DNA of 64,000 nucleotides from Clostridia bacterium UC5.1-2E3 (GTDB lineage: Bacteria; Bacillota; Clostridia; Lachnospirales; Lachnospiraceae): NCBI GenBank assembly GCA_001304875.1, contig BBZO01000003.1:1-64000 (forward strand). The letters are read 5' to 3'. The notes beneath the pieces are model-generated. The model was not told the origin of the DNA. It was given only the letters and a program-made list of their open reading frames with translations, and searched no databases. Each line of letters starts with the position of its first letter. Position 1 is the stretch's first letter. The position numbers were made by a program, and so were the translations under genes. Below, one piece after another: positions 17,773 through 28,293 of the stretch.

Positions 17773-18712
17773 TACTCAACACGGGAAGCCGGACGGATAT
17801 TCCTGCATATTACAGCCAGTGGTTTTACCGGCGGGTGGAGGAGGGATATCTGCTTGCCCGGAATCCATACAACCCGGTCCAGGTGACCAGGTATGAGCTG
17901 AAGCCGGAGGTGGTGGACTGTCTGACCTTCTGCACGAAGAATCCGGCTCCCATGCTTTCCGGGCTGCCGCGCTGCGGCCGTTCAGGCAGGTGTGGTACGT
18001 CACTGTAACGCCGTACGGAAAGGAGATCGAGCCGTTCGTCCCGGATAAAGAGGCGGTCCTCGCATCGTTTAAGGAGCTCTCCCGCGCGGTGGGAGAGCGG
18101 GCCGTCTTCTGGCGGTATGATCCGATCTTTCTGAATGACACATATACCGTAGAATATCATCTGAGACAGTTTGAAGCCATGGCCTCCGCTCTGGCGGGAT
18201 ACACCAGCCGCTGTGTGATAAGCTTTATCGATCTTTACGAGAAGACAAAGCGCAATTTCCCGGGCATCCGTGCGGTGAGGCGGGAGGAACGGCTGGTTCT
18301 GGGGGAGAATCTGGCCCGGATTGCCGGAGCGCATGGGATAAAGCTGCACACCTGCTGCGAGGGCGATGAGCTGGCTCCTTTCGGCATCGACTGCGGCGGA
18401 TGTATGACCAGGGAGGTGCTGGAGCAGGCCATCGGAGAGCGCCTTCTGGTTCCCGGCGGCAGAAAGCCGGCCAGACAGGAGTGCAGCTGTCTTTTGGGAA
18501 ATGATATCGGGGCGTATAATTCCTGCGGCCATGGCTGCCTTTACTGCTATGCAAATTACGACCGGGCGACGGTTATACGGAATATGAAAGCCCATGATCC
18601 GGCATCCCCATATCTGATCGGGCACAGTCGGCCGGATGAGGTGATCCGCGCCGCCAGACAGGAGTCGTGGATTGACCGGCAGATTTCCCTCGACGACTGG
18701 GCTTTGCGTTGA
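17769..18712 (+). CDS. DUF1848-like protein (frameshifted)
   Basis: About 315 residues after restoring one G near 17970. It starts MILNTGSRTDIPAYYSQWFY and contains VDCLTFCTKNPAPMLSGL, characteristic of a widespread bacterial family named DUF1848. The C-terminal half has many cysteines (CCEGDELAPFGIDCGGCM, CSCLLGNDIGAYNSCGHGC, LYCYANYD), suggesting an iron-sulfur cluster and a distant relation to spore photoproduct lyase or other radical SAM proteins. Its ATG overlaps the recQ stop by 4 bases, so it is co-expressed with recQ and may be SOS-controlled. Enzymatic function is unknown. Confidence 0.8.
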
Positions 18713-18737
18713 CATTCGCCTGTAAATCCGGTATTCT
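18709..18737 (+). promoter_or_regulatory. Promoter of the GrpB-Nth gene
   Basis: TTGACA at 18709-18714 overlaps the stop of the previous gene; TATTCT follows after 17 bases at 18732-18737. A small palindrome TATAGT-AG-ACTATA (18741-18754) lies at the expected transcription start and could be an operator. GCGAGGA precedes the ATG at 18778. Confidence 0.6.
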
Positions 18738-18777
18738 TTTTATAGTAGACTATAGTACAAAAAGCGAGGAAACTCAT

Positions 18778-19937
18778 ATGGGACAGCGAGTGAGAGTTAC
18801 GGAGTACGATCCCCGGTGGAGGCTTGATTATGAGAAAGAAAAGGAGCTGATTGCCGGGATTCTTGGGGAAGAGATGGTGTCGATCCATCATATCGGGAGC
18901 ACGGCGGTGGAGGGGCTGAAGGCAAAGCCCGTGATCGACATTCTCCCGGTGGTGAGAGACTTAGAGGCGGTGGACGCCCTGAACAGACGCTTTGAGGCCG
19001 CCGGCTATGAGTGTATGGGAGAGTTCGGCATCAAAGGCAGGAGGTATTACAGAAAAGGTGGGGAGGAGCGCACCCACCAGATCCATATATTTGCTGCGGC
19101 GAACGGAAAGGAGATCCGAAGGCACCTGGCATTCCGGACTATTTAAGAAGCCATCCTAAAGTCCGCCGGGAATACGGAGCGCTCAAGGAAGCGCTGGCGG
19201 CAGCGCATCCCGACGATATCGGGGCGTACTGCGATGGAAAGGATGCCTTTGTGAAGGAGACGGAACAGAAGGCGATCCGCTGGCGGCGCGAGAATCTGTC
19301 GAAGGAGGAGCTGGCGGCTGCGGTCATCGATGCGCTCCGGTGGGAGTATCCGGGCGCCGCGTGTACGCTGGATTACAACCAGGCGTGGAAGCTGCTGGTC
19401 AGCGTCCGGCTGGCGGCCCAGTGTACTGATGCCCGCGTGAATGTGGTGGTTGAGGATCTGTACGCCAGATTCCCGGATGTTCACAGCCTGGCCTGCGCGG
19501 ATGTGGATGAGATCGAGAAAATTGTGAAGCCCTGTGGACTGGGACACAGCAAAGCCCGCGACATAAGCGCCTGCATGAAGATGCTGGAAAGCCAGTACGG
19601 GGGCTGTGTGCCAGACGATTTTGATGAGCTTTTAAAGCTGCCTGGCGTGGGAAGAAAGAGCGCGAATCTCATCATGGGAGATGTGTTTGGCAAACCTGCC
19701 ATCGTGACGGACACCCACTGCATCCGCCTGGTGAACCGCATGGGACTGGTGGACGGCATAAAAGAGCCGAAGAAGGTGGAGATGGCGCTCTGGAAGATTG
19801 TGCCTCCTGAGGAGGGGAGCGATTTCTGCCATCGCCTCGTCTATCACGGGCGGGATGTATGTACCGCGAGGACGAAGCCATACTGCGACCGGTGCTGCGT
19901 GAGCGATCTCTGTGCGAAAAACGGAGTGCAGGAATAG
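18778..19937 (+). CDS. nth: GrpB/UPF0157 domain fused to endonuclease III (one frameshift)
   Basis: One frame carries two domains after restoring a G near 19137. Residues 1 to about 165 are a GrpB/UPF0157 domain of nucleotidyltransferase-like fold (VRVTEYDPRWRLDYEKEKE, HHIGSTAVEGLKAKPVIDIL). Residues from about 175 on are endonuclease III: QAWKLLVSVRLAAQCTDARV, helix-hairpin-helix LPGVGRKSANLIMGD with the catalytic Lys, VTDTHCIRL with the catalytic Asp, and a terminal 4Fe-4S loop whose four cysteines lie in CTARTKPYCDRCCVSDLC. Nth removes oxidised pyrimidines. There is no stop between the domains and no ATG for a separate Nth, so either this is a real fusion or a stop was lost to sequence error. 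Confidence 0.85.
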
Positions 19938-20021
19938 CGCAGAACAGAAAGCTGGAGGGGCAGAACCAGGCAGCGGAAAGGTAAGGACACGGTCAGAAAA
20001 TAAAAACAGGGGGAGTAGAAA

Positions 20022-21190
20022 ATGTATTATAAGGAATATGGAAATACAGGCTTAAAGGTATCGGCCATCGGTCTCGGCACGCTTCGCTACAATATGGACG
20101 ATATCCGCGCCGGGCGTTATGAGGCGTGTGCCGAGATTCCGCTCTACGCGTTTGAGAAAGGGATCAATTACTGGGATACGGCGCCGGACTACTGCGAGGA
20201 TAAGAGCGAGATCGTGACGGGCATCGCCCTGTCCCAGGTGGACAGGAATAAGGTATTCGTCACCTCCAAGGTAAATCTGGGGACGTTAAAGACAGACAGG
20301 CCGACGAGAGATGATTTCCGCAGGCGGCTGGAGCTCTCTCTAAGCCGTCTGAAAACCGATTACATAGATTTTTACCATATGTGGTGCATGATGAATATGG
20401 AATCCTGGCAGAGGCATATGGATACGCTGTACGGCTTTTTCGAGGAGGCGAAGCGCGAGGGCTGATCCGCCATATTGTTCTCTCCTCCCACATGCAGGGC
20501 AATGACAATGAGATCGTAGTAGATTCCGGGAAATTTGAGGGAATGCTGATCGGCTATAATGCGCTGAATTACAGATTCCGCCAGAGCGGCGTGAAAAAAG
20601 CGTATGAAAACGGCATGGGGATTGTGGTGATGAATCCGCTGAGCGGCGGTCTGATTCCCCAGAAACCGGAGCTCTTTACCTATCTGACGGAGGGGACAGA
20701 TCTGACGGTTCCCCAGGCGGCGCTGCGGTTTGTGGCTTCGCACCGGGAGATCACCGTGACGCTGGCGGGATGTACCACCAGGCAGCATGTGGATGACGCG
20801 GTGAAGGCGGTGGAGAATCTTGAGGAGCTTCCGGCGGAGGAAGTGGCTGAGAAATTTGGCGGCAGCCGCATGGCGCTCAATGATCTGTGCACCGGCTGCG
20901 GCTACTGCAAGGGATGTCCCATGGGACTTGAGATTCCGAAATTTATGGACGGCTACAACCAGAAGCTTCTCTCCGGGGATACGGCCCTGGTTCCGACCCG
21001 GCTGCGCATCCAGTGGGAGCTTAAGCCGGAGCAGGCGGCGGCCTGCATCGGGTGCGGTTCCTGCGAGAAGAAATGCACCCAGCATCTTCCCATCATCGAG
21101 AGGATGAGAGAGATTGCTTCCCTGCCGCCGGAGAATCCGGACTGGTCTAGCGCCCAGTCCCGGAAAGACCTTCGTACATTTTCTCCGTGA
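20022..21190 (+). CDS. Aldo/keto reductase with C-terminal 4Fe-4S ferredoxin domain (frameshifted)
   Basis: About 390 residues, with one C missing near 20463. The N-terminal AKR barrel begins YYKEYGNTGLKVSAIGLGT and has FEKGINYWDTAPDY with the catalytic Asp and Tyr region. The C-terminal domain carries two cysteine clusters, CTGCGYCKGCPMG and CIGCGSCEKKCTQHLPI, as in the bacterial YhdN/PhdYeFN-like ferredoxin-AKR group common in anaerobes. The last 20 residues run into the 3' end of the convergent gene and may be a misread tail. GGGGGAG precedes the ATG. Physiological substrate unknown. Confidence 0.87.
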
Positions 21191-22091
21191 CGGGTACGTC
21201 GATGGAGCGCTTTCTGGCCTCCTTCACGATGTAGCCGCAGAAGGTTTCCACCTCCGCAGGCTTTCCGGCGCGCACGTCGCGCTGGAGCGAGCTGGTGGCG
21301 TCGTCCGCCAGCTCGTGATGGAACCGGTGGATGATGGCGCTAGCGTGGTCCTCTGTCAGCCGGACTCCTTTGGAAACGCCGACTTTGTAGGCTTCCCACA
21401 CCAGATCCTCGTATTCCTTCGCCTTTGCGGGAACGCTCCGAAGCTCGCCGATGGTGTTGTCATAGTAGGCGGTGGCCACGTTGTAGGCACAGTTAAGGAT
21501 ATATTTGCGCCAGATCTCCAGCTCGATGTCCTTCGCAATCTTGTGGTCGATATCGGCCCCCGAGAGGATGGCAGATACCAGCTCCACCTTTTCCTGCTGT
21601 CCGGGAGCGGCATTTTCGATGCCGATCCGCAGACTGGCGAAGTCGCCCTGCTGGGTGACGGAGAAATCCTCGTTGGCAAACGCCACAATGTAAATGAGGG
21701 AGCTGACGACGGTTCCCTTTCCGAGTGCAGCGGCGATCCTCTCGGCGGGATCCACGCCGTTCATCACGGGAACAATGATCGTATCTTCGGTGACAAAGTC
21801 CTGGATGTCACGGCAGGCCTCCTCCAGCGAATAGTTTTTCACGCACACAAAGATGATGTCCTGTTCCCCCATCTGATCGATGGGAACGGCACGCTCCGGG
21901 CGGGCTACGATCTCGCCTTTGTAGTCGCTGTGGAGCACCAGCCCGTTTTCCCGGATAGATTCCATGCGGCGGCCTCTCACCACCAGCGTCACATGCCCGT
22001 AAGTCCTGGCCAGCATGGCGCCCAGGTAGCCGCCCACTCCGCCAGCGCCGACGACTGCGATCCGTTTATCTTTTAAATTTTCCTGATTCAT
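21147..22091 (-). CDS. Ketopantoate reductase family protein (PanE/ApbA)
   Basis: NADPH-dependent 2-dehydropantoate 2-reductase family, 314 residues. The N-terminal Rossmann motif is AVVGAGGVGGYLGAMLA. FVCVKNYSLEEA and MNGVDPAERIAA match the family, and the conserved catalytic Lys region is EIWRKYILNCAYNVATA. It would reduce ketopantoate to pantoate for coenzyme A synthesis, but the family also contains paralogues of other function, so no symbol is given. It is transcribed divergently from the hydrogenase gene and overlaps the 3' end of the aldo/keto reductase by 44 bases tail to tail. Confidence 0.88.
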   Translation of the reverse strand: MNQENLKDKRIAVVGAGGVGGYLGAMLARTYGHVTLVVRGRRMESIRENGLVLHSDYKGEIVARPERAVPIDQMGEQDIIFVCVKNYSLEEACRDIQDFVTEDTIIVPVMNGVDPAERIAAALGKGTVVSSLIYIVAFANEDFSVTQQGDFASLRIGIENAAPGQQEKVELVSAILSGADIDHKIAKDIELEIWRKYILNCAYNVATAYYDNTIGELRSVPAKAKEYEDLVWEAYKVGVSKGVRLTEDHASAIIHRFHHELADDATSSLQRDVRAGKPAEVETFCGYIVKEARKRSIDVPVTEKMYEGLSGTGR

Positions 22092-22121
22092 ATGAAGACC
22101 CCTCCTTCGTTCTATGTTACT

Positions 22122-22149
22122 ATTATATAGCCATCTGAAAATATGTCAA
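22122..22149 (-). promoter_or_regulatory. Promoter of the PanE-family gene
   Basis: On the minus strand TTGACA (22149-22144) and TATAAT (22127-22122) are separated by 16 bases. This is a near-consensus sigma-A promoter reading toward the gene starting at 22091. Confidence 0.75.
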
Positions 22150-22170
22150 TTTACACATGCGCGCAGTCCC

Positions 22171-22199
22171 TTGACGCTGCCTGTGATCTGATTTATACT
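22171..22199 (+). promoter_or_regulatory. Promoter of the hydrogenase gene
   Basis: TTGACG at 22171-22176 and TATACT at 22194-22199 have a 17-base spacer. It lies back to back with the minus-strand promoter 22 bases away. An A-rich leader of about 80 bases with AGAAAGGA precedes the hydrogenase ATG. Confidence 0.7.
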
Positions 22200-22288
22200 T
22201 GCACCGTGTAAAGCATTGAGAAACGGGGATAATAAAAAAGTAAATCAAATATTCAAATTAAAATAAAGAAGAAAGGAAAAGCACGCCG

Positions 22289-23811
22289 ATGAGAGGGTTA
22301 GAGACGAGGATACGCGAGATACGCCACCGCATTTTCCGGGAAGTGGCCCGCATGGCCTATCATACCGAATGGCCGGTGGATAAACGAATTGAGGAGCTCC
22401 CCTACAAGATTATACCGGGGGAAGTGAGCCGTTTCAGAAATGATGTGTTCCTGGAGAGAGCCATCGTGGGCGAGCGGCTTCGCCTGGCCATGGGTCTCCC
22501 CTGTAGGAGCGCCGCGGAGCACGCGCCGCTTTCTGACAACATCGAGGCGGCAGACCGGCCGGAGACTTACTACACGCATCCGCTGATCAATGTGATTAAA
22601 TTTGCCTGCAATGCCTGCAATGAGAAACGGGTGATCGTGACCAACGGCTGCCAGGCATGCCTGGCGCACCCTGCGTGGAGGTGTGCCCGAAGGACGCCGT
22701 GTCCCTGGATCCGGGCAGCGGCCTTTCAAGAATCGACGATGATAAATGCATCCGCTGCGGCAGATGTGTGGATGTGTGTCCGTACCATGCTATTATCGTG
22801 CAGGAGCGGCCCTGTGCGGCGGCCTGCGGAGTGGAGGCCATTGGCTCCGACGAGAATGGCCGTGCAGATATCGACTATGACAAATGTGTCTCCTGCGGCA
22901 TGTGCCTGGTGAACTGTCCCTTCGGAGCCATCGCCGACAAGTCGCAGATTTTCCAGGTGATCCGCGCCATCCAGTCTGGCGAGCGGGTGTACGCTGCCGT
23001 CGCCCCTGCGTTCGTGGGCCAGTTCGGCCCGAAGGTGACACCGGGAAAACTGCGGGCGGCCATGAAGGAGCTGGGCTTCGCGGACGTGTTTGAGGTGGCC
23101 ATCGGAGCGGACCTCTGTGCCACCCAGGAGGCCATCGACTTTGTGCGCGAGGTGCCGGATGAGAGACCGTTTATGGGAACCTCCTGCTGTCCCGCCTGGT
23201 CGGTGATGGCAAAGCGGATGATGGGCAAGGAGGGAAGCTGTATTTCCATGGCCCTGACTCCCATGACGCTGACGGCACGGCTCATAAAGTCGGAGCATAA
23301 AAAGGCGAAGGTGGTGTTCATCGGTCCCTGTGCCGCCAAGAAGCTGGAGGCCATGCGGAATGACATCCGGAGCGACGTGGATTTCGTTCTGACCTTCGAG
23401 GAGATGGCGGGAATCTTTGACGCCCGGCATGTGGATATCGAGAACATTGCGGAGGATCCGGAGGGCATCAACGACGCGTCCACCGACGGCCGCAATTTTG
23501 CGGTCTCCGGCGGAGTGGCCCAGGCGGTGGTGAATGTGATCAGGGGCCGTTTCCCCGACCGGGAGATCAAGGTGGAGCGCGCCGAGGGCCTGAGAGAATG
23601 CGGGAAACTCTTAAAAGCTGCGGCGGCCGGAAAGTACAAAGGCTATCTTTTAGAGGGCATGGCCTGCCCCGGAGGCTGCGTGGGAGGAGCCGGGACGCTC
23701 CAGCCCATACAGAAATCACAGCGCGCCGTCAACAGGTACGCCGAGCAGGCCGGACACCGCACCTCCAACGAGACGGAACACGTGAAAGAGCTGAATAAAC
23801 TTGTGGAGTAG
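22289..23811 (+). CDS. [FeFe] hydrogenase, monomeric, group B-like (frameshifted)
   Basis: Iron-only hydrogenase, about 507 residues, with one C missing near 22672. An N-terminal domain leads to ferredoxin clusters (CNACNEKRVIVTNGCQAC, CIRCGRCVDVCPYHA, CVSCGMCLVNCPFGA). The H-cluster motifs follow: TSCCPAW, IGPCAAKKLEA and MACPGGCVGGAG. The P2 motif has GPC instead of the MPC of well-studied group A enzymes, and P1 has CCPAW; both match the group B type. Its role is probably hydrogen evolution or sensing during fermentation. No HydE, F or G maturases are in the window. Four bases separate it from the next gene. Confidence 0.93.
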
Positions 23812-23814
23812 ACG

Positions 23815-24519
23815 ATGGGATTTCATTTAATAGATATGGAGACCTGGGAGCGGCGTGAGCACTACCGCTATTACAGGGACAGGATAAAGGCCAGGTACAA
23901 CCTGGGCGCAGAGATCGATATTACAGGCCTTCTTCCCCAGGTGAAGGCGGAGGGACTCCGGTTTTATCCGGTGTTTGTGTATCTGGTCATGCGGGCGGTC
24001 AATGAGCAGAAGGAGCTTCGCATGTCCATGGACCGCGAGGGACGGCTGGGATACTGGGATTTCTGCCATCCGTCCTACACGATTTTCCACCAGGATGATC
24101 ATACCTTTTCCGACATATGGACCGAATGGAGCGACGATTTCCGGACGTTTTACGGGCGGGCCGCGAAAGACATGGAGACCTACAGGGATGTGAAGGGGAT
24201 CAAGGCGAAGAAGGATACGCCTCCCAATTTCTGTCCGGTCTCCTGTGTCCCCTGGCTGAGCTATTCGTCCTACGGAAGCGACACCTACGCGGAGAGCAGC
24301 ATGCTCTTCCCGGTGATTCTGTTCGGCCGCTACTATGAGGAGAACGGCCGGATAAAGATTCCCTTAAACATCGCGGTCAATCACGCGGTGGCCGACGGCT
24401 ATCACACCTGCCTGTTTTTAAACCGGGTGGGAGAGCTGGCCGGGGCGTTCCAGCTTCCGGTAAAAGGAGCTTCCCCGCCGCCCGGCGGCGCAGCCCGCGG
24501 TCATAACGATCATAAATAA
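23815..24519 (+). CDS. Chloramphenicol acetyltransferase-like protein (CatA family)
   Basis: Acetyl-CoA-dependent O-acetyltransferase fold, 234 residues. It starts FHLIDMETWERREHYRYY, typical of the CAT family, contains FYPVFVYLVMRAVNEQKELR, and has the catalytic-site motif NHAVADGYHTCLFLNRV; true CAT enzymes have HHxxxDGYH with two histidines. The first His is Asn here, which occurs in CAT-like proteins of unproven resistance function. It follows the hydrogenase after 3 bases and precedes a UvrA-like ABC protein by 39 bases. The C-terminal tail is Gly/Pro rich. Resistance activity is possible but not established. Confidence 0.85.
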   Translation: MGFHLIDMETWERREHYRYYRDRIKARYNLGAEIDITGLLPQVKAEGLRFYPVFVYLVMRAVNEQKELRMSMDREGRLGYWDFCHPSYTIFHQDDHTFSDIWTEWSDDFRTFYGRAAKDMETYRDVKGIKAKKDTPPNFCPVSCVPWLSYSSYGSDTYAESSMLFPVILFGRYYEENGRIKIPLNIAVNHAVADGYHTCLFLNRVGELAGAFQLPVKGASPPPGGAARGHNDHK

Positions 24520-24558
24520 AAGAAAAATAAAAAGACAGAACACAAAAGGAGAGACACC

Positions 24559-26813
24559 ATGGCAGTTCCATCCCCGGACATCATCCGCATCACCGGAGCG
24601 TCCGAAAACAATCTGAAACATGTTTCTTTAGAGATCAAGAAGAAAAAGATCACCGTATTCACCGGCGTGTCCGGCTCCGGCAAATCCTCGCTCTGTCTGG
24701 ACACCATCGCGGCGGAGTCCAGGCGGGAGTTAAACGAGACCTTTCCCAGCTTCGTGCAGCAGTACCTTCCCAAATATGGGCGGCCGGAGGTGGAGAAGAT
24801 TGAGAATCTGCCGGTGACCATCGTCATCGACCAGAAAAAGCCGGCGGCCAACACCCGTTCCACGGTCGGTACATACACGGACATTTACGCCCTTTTAAGG
24901 CTTCTGTTTTCCAGAGTCGGAAAGCCGTTCGTGGGCTATTCCGACAGCTTTTCCTTCAATCACCCTGCGGGGAAATGCCCCAGATGCGACGGGTTGGGGA
25001 TGGTGACCGATCTGGATATCCACAAGCTGGTGGATTTTGACAAATGCTTAAACGATGAGGACGTGATTCATTTTCCCACCTTCACCACCGGCGCATGGCG
25101 GTGGAAGCGGTACGCCTACAGCGGGCTGTTCGACCTGGATAAGAAAATCAGGGACTATTCGCCGGAGGAGCTGGATCTGTTTTTATATTCCCCGCAGATC
25201 CGGCTGAAAAATCCCCCGTCCAACTGGCCCAAATCCGCCAGATTCGAGGGAATCTACCCCCGCATGTACCGAAGCATCATCACCACCAAGGAGGGTAAAC
25301 GGCAGCAGAAGGTGCTGGATCAGATGGTTTCCACGTTTGTCTGCCCGGAGTGCGGCGGCTCCCGCGTCAACGAGAAGATCAGGAGCTGTAAGATAAACGG
25401 GAAAAATATCGCCGATGTCACCGATATGTCCATCCCCGACGCCATCGGGTTTATCCGCAGTGTGGACGCGCCTCTGGCGGTGGATTTAAAGCGGGAGCTT
25501 TTAAGACGCCTGACGGCGCTGGAGGAGATCGGTCTGGGCTATCTGTCCCTAAGCCGCGGCACCGGCACGCTGTCCGGCGGAGAGGCGCAGAGAATCAAGA
25601 TTGCCAAATACATCAATTCCGCTCTGAGCGATATGGTTTATGTGCTGGACGAGCCCAGCGTCGGCCTGCATCCGAAGGATATCGAGCGTCTGAAGCGGTC
25701 GCTGCTGCGCCTTCGCGATCATGGGAACACCATACTCATCGTGGAGCACCACCGCGAGATCATAAAGATTGCTGATGAGATTGTGGACATGGGCCCGGCG
25801 GCGGGAAGCGGCGGCGGGACGATCATGTACCAGGGGAATTATGACGGCCTCGTGGAATCGGACACCATAACCGGGCGCATGCTGAGAAGCCGTTCCCAGT
25901 GGAAGGACGGCGTCCGGACGCCGAAGAGCTTTTTCACGCTGGAGCACGCGAAGCTTCACAACTTAAAAGATGTGACGGCCCACATTCCTTTCGGCGTGAT
26001 GACGGTCATCGCCGGCGTGGCCGGTTCGGGAAATCTTCTTTGATGGAGGCATTTTTGAGAGCCTACACGGAGCCGGTGATTTCCATCCGCCAGAAGGACA
26101 TCGGAATCAACCTGCGCTCCACGCCGGCCACATATCTAGACCTCTCGGATGAGATACGAAAGCTGTTTGCTAAAGCCAACAAGGTCAGCAATACACTGTT
26201 TTCTTTCAATTCCAAAGGCGCCTGCCCGGCCTGCGGAGGAAAAGGAGTCATCGTTTCTGACATGTCGTTCATGGACGCCATCGAGACCGAGTGTGAGCTG
26301 TGCCACGGCACCCGCTACGCCCAGGAGGTTCTGGAATATAAATACAAAGGGAAGAATATCGCCGAAGTGATGGATATGACGGTCACGGAGGCCATCGGGT
26401 TCTTTGCGGGCGAGGAGTTCCTCATCCGCCTGCAGTCGCTGGAAGATGTGGGCCTGGGGTATCTGCACTTAAACCAGGCCATGACGACGCTCTCCGGCGG
26501 AGAGCTGCAGCGCGTGAAGCTGGCCAGCGAGCTCCACAAAAAGGGAGCCGTCTACATTCTGGACGAGCCCACCAACGGCCTCCATCTGGATGACGTGAGA
26601 AAGCTTTTGATTCTCTTCAACCGGATGGTGGACGAGGGGAACACGCTCATCGTCATCGAGCACAGCCTGGACGTGCTCAGACAGGCCGACTATGTGCTGG
26701 AGCTGGGCCCGGAGGGAGGCATGAGCGGCGGCCGCCTGCTCTATGAAGGAACACCCCGCGGGATGCTCACATGCGGGGTGTCGGTGACGAAAGAATATTT
26801 AAAAGATGCCTGA
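24559..26813 (+). CDS. UvrA-like ABC ATPase lacking the UvrB-binding domain (frameshifted)
   Basis: About 751 residues with one A missing near 26035. Two ABC modules are visible: Walker A FTGVSGSGKSSL with signature TLSGGEAQRIKIA, and a second Walker A AGVAGSGKSSL with TLSGGELQRVKLA. Zinc modules include CPRCDGLG, CPECGGSR, CPACGGKG and CELCHGTR. At 750 residues it is about 190 shorter than housekeeping UvrA (about 940) and lacks the usual UvrB-binding region. It therefore belongs to the UvrA2/DrrC-like group linked to DNA-damaging antibiotic tolerance. AAAGGAGAG precedes the ATG. It forms a likely operon with the CAT-like gene. Confidence 0.9.
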
Positions 26814-26815
26814 GT

Positions 26816-28228
26816 TTAGAACAATTCCTGCACCAGATTAAACACACCCGCCGACTGCAAGAACAGCACGGCCATGATCACCGGCGTCACATACCGGATC
26901 ATAAACGCGTAAAGCTTTTTGCGCCCGAAGGTGTGTCCGCTGGCCTCCATTTCCTCGATGATCCACTGCGGTTTGATGACCCATCCCACAAAGATGCAGG
27001 TTAAGAAGGAGATAAACGGCATCAGAAAACTGTTGCTTATGTAGTCCATCAGATCCAGGATCTGGGCGGTGGACCCGCTGGGGAGCGTGAGCTCAAAGTA
27101 GAACACGTTGTAGCCCAGGCACACCACCACGGCCGCCGCCGTGGCCAGTACGCCGACGGTAAGGCTCATGGCTTTTCTCGACTGATGGAAGATCTCCATG
27201 CAGTTGGCCACCAGCGTCTCCATGATGGAGATGCAGGAGGTCAGCGCCGCGAAGGCGACCATGATGAAGAAAACCAGTCCGATCACCGGGCCCGCTACGC
27301 CCATGGAGGCAAACACCTTCGGCAGCGACACAAACATCAGACTGGGCCCGGAGGACATGCCGTCCATCCCGGAAAATACGAACACGGCCGGGATGATCAT
27401 AAGTCCCGCCAGAAATGCCACGCCCGTGTCGAACAGCTCGATCTGGCTCAGCGACCGGCTTAAATTCACGTCCTTTTTCACGTAGGAGCCGTAGGTAATC
27501 ATGATTCCCATGGACACGCTTAACGAAAAGAAAAGCTGGCTCATGGCGTCCAGGGTGATGCTTAAGAAACGGCCGAACGTGACTCCCTCAAGGCTGGGAG
27601 TGATGTATACCAGAAAGCCCTGGAGCCCGGTCCGGGTCACTCCGGAGGCGTCCGTGTAGCTGAGCGTGAGGGAGAACAGGGCGATGCCGATGATCATTAC
27701 CAGAAGCCCCGGCATGATGATGCGCGAAAACTTCTCGATTCCCTTCTCCACACCCCGGTACACGATAAACGCGGTGGCCGCCATGAAAAGGAGCATGAAG
27801 ACGATGGGAGAGATCTGCGAGGTAATAAAATCAGTAAAATAGCTGTCCCCCGCAGCCGCGGCTCCCCCGCCGGTCAGGTATGTGACGATGTATTTGGTGA
27901 CCCAGCCGCCGATGACCGAGTAGTAGGTGATGATGAGCGCCGGAACCAGGAATGTCAAGTATCCTAAGAATTTCCACCGGCTGTCCATGGCGGCAAACGC
28001 ATTCAGCGCGTTTAACTTCGTCCGGCGTCCGATGGCCACGTCTGTGGTCAGAAGCGTGAAGCCAAAGGTCAGTACCAGGACGAGATAGATAATAAGGAAC
28101 AGCCCCCCGCCGTCCTTGGCAGCCAGGTAGGGGAAACGCCAGATATTTCCCACGCCGACAGCGCTTCCCGCCGCCGCCAGGACGAAGCCCAGAGAGCCGC
28201 TGAAGCTGCCTTTTCGTTTCATTTCCAT
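26816..28228 (-). CDS. Sodium-dependent transporter, NSS (SNF) family
   Basis: Sodium-coupled symporter of amino acids or related amines, 470 residues with about 11-12 membrane helices. The first helix region GFVLAAAGSAVGVGNIWRFPYLA is the NSS hallmark holding the sodium and substrate sites. DAMSQLFFSLSVSMGIMITYGSY is the matching helix 6 region. It is convergent with the UvrA-like gene, ending 3 bases from it. The reading frame is intact. Substrate is unknown; bacterial relatives carry Trp, Leu or Tyr. Confidence 0.94.
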   Translation of the reverse strand: MEMKRKGSFSGSLGFVLAAAGSAVGVGNIWRFPYLAAKDGGGLFLIIYLVLVLTFGFTLLTTDVAIGRRTKLNALNAFAAMDSRWKFLGYLTFLVPALIITYYSVIGGWVTKYIVTYLTGGGAAAAGDSYFTDFITSQISPIVFMLLFMAATAFIVYRGVEKGIEKFSRIIMPGLLVMIIGIALFSLTLSYTDASGVTRTGLQGFLVYITPSLEGVTFGRFLSITLDAMSQLFFSLSVSMGIMITYGSYVKKDVNLSRSLSQIELFDTGVAFLAGLMIIPAVFVFSGMDGMSSGPSLMFVSLPKVFASMGVAGPVIGLVFFIMVAFAALTSCISIMETLVANCMEIFHQSRKAMSLTVGVLATAAAVVVCLGYNVFYFELTLPSGSTAQILDLMDYISNSFLMPFISFLTCIFVGWVIKPQWIIEEMEASGHTFGRKKLYAFMIRYVTPVIMAVLFLQSAGVFNLVQELF

Positions 28229-28293
28229 ACAAAACTATCCTCCGTTATATCGAATCGTGCCGCCCGAAGGCGAACGTTTCTATATTACCAGAG

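Noticed and set aside
21114-22076. 320-codon plus-strand open frame opposite the PanE-family gene
   Set aside because: It covers almost exactly the complement of an intact reductase gene with a consensus promoter, so it is a shadow.
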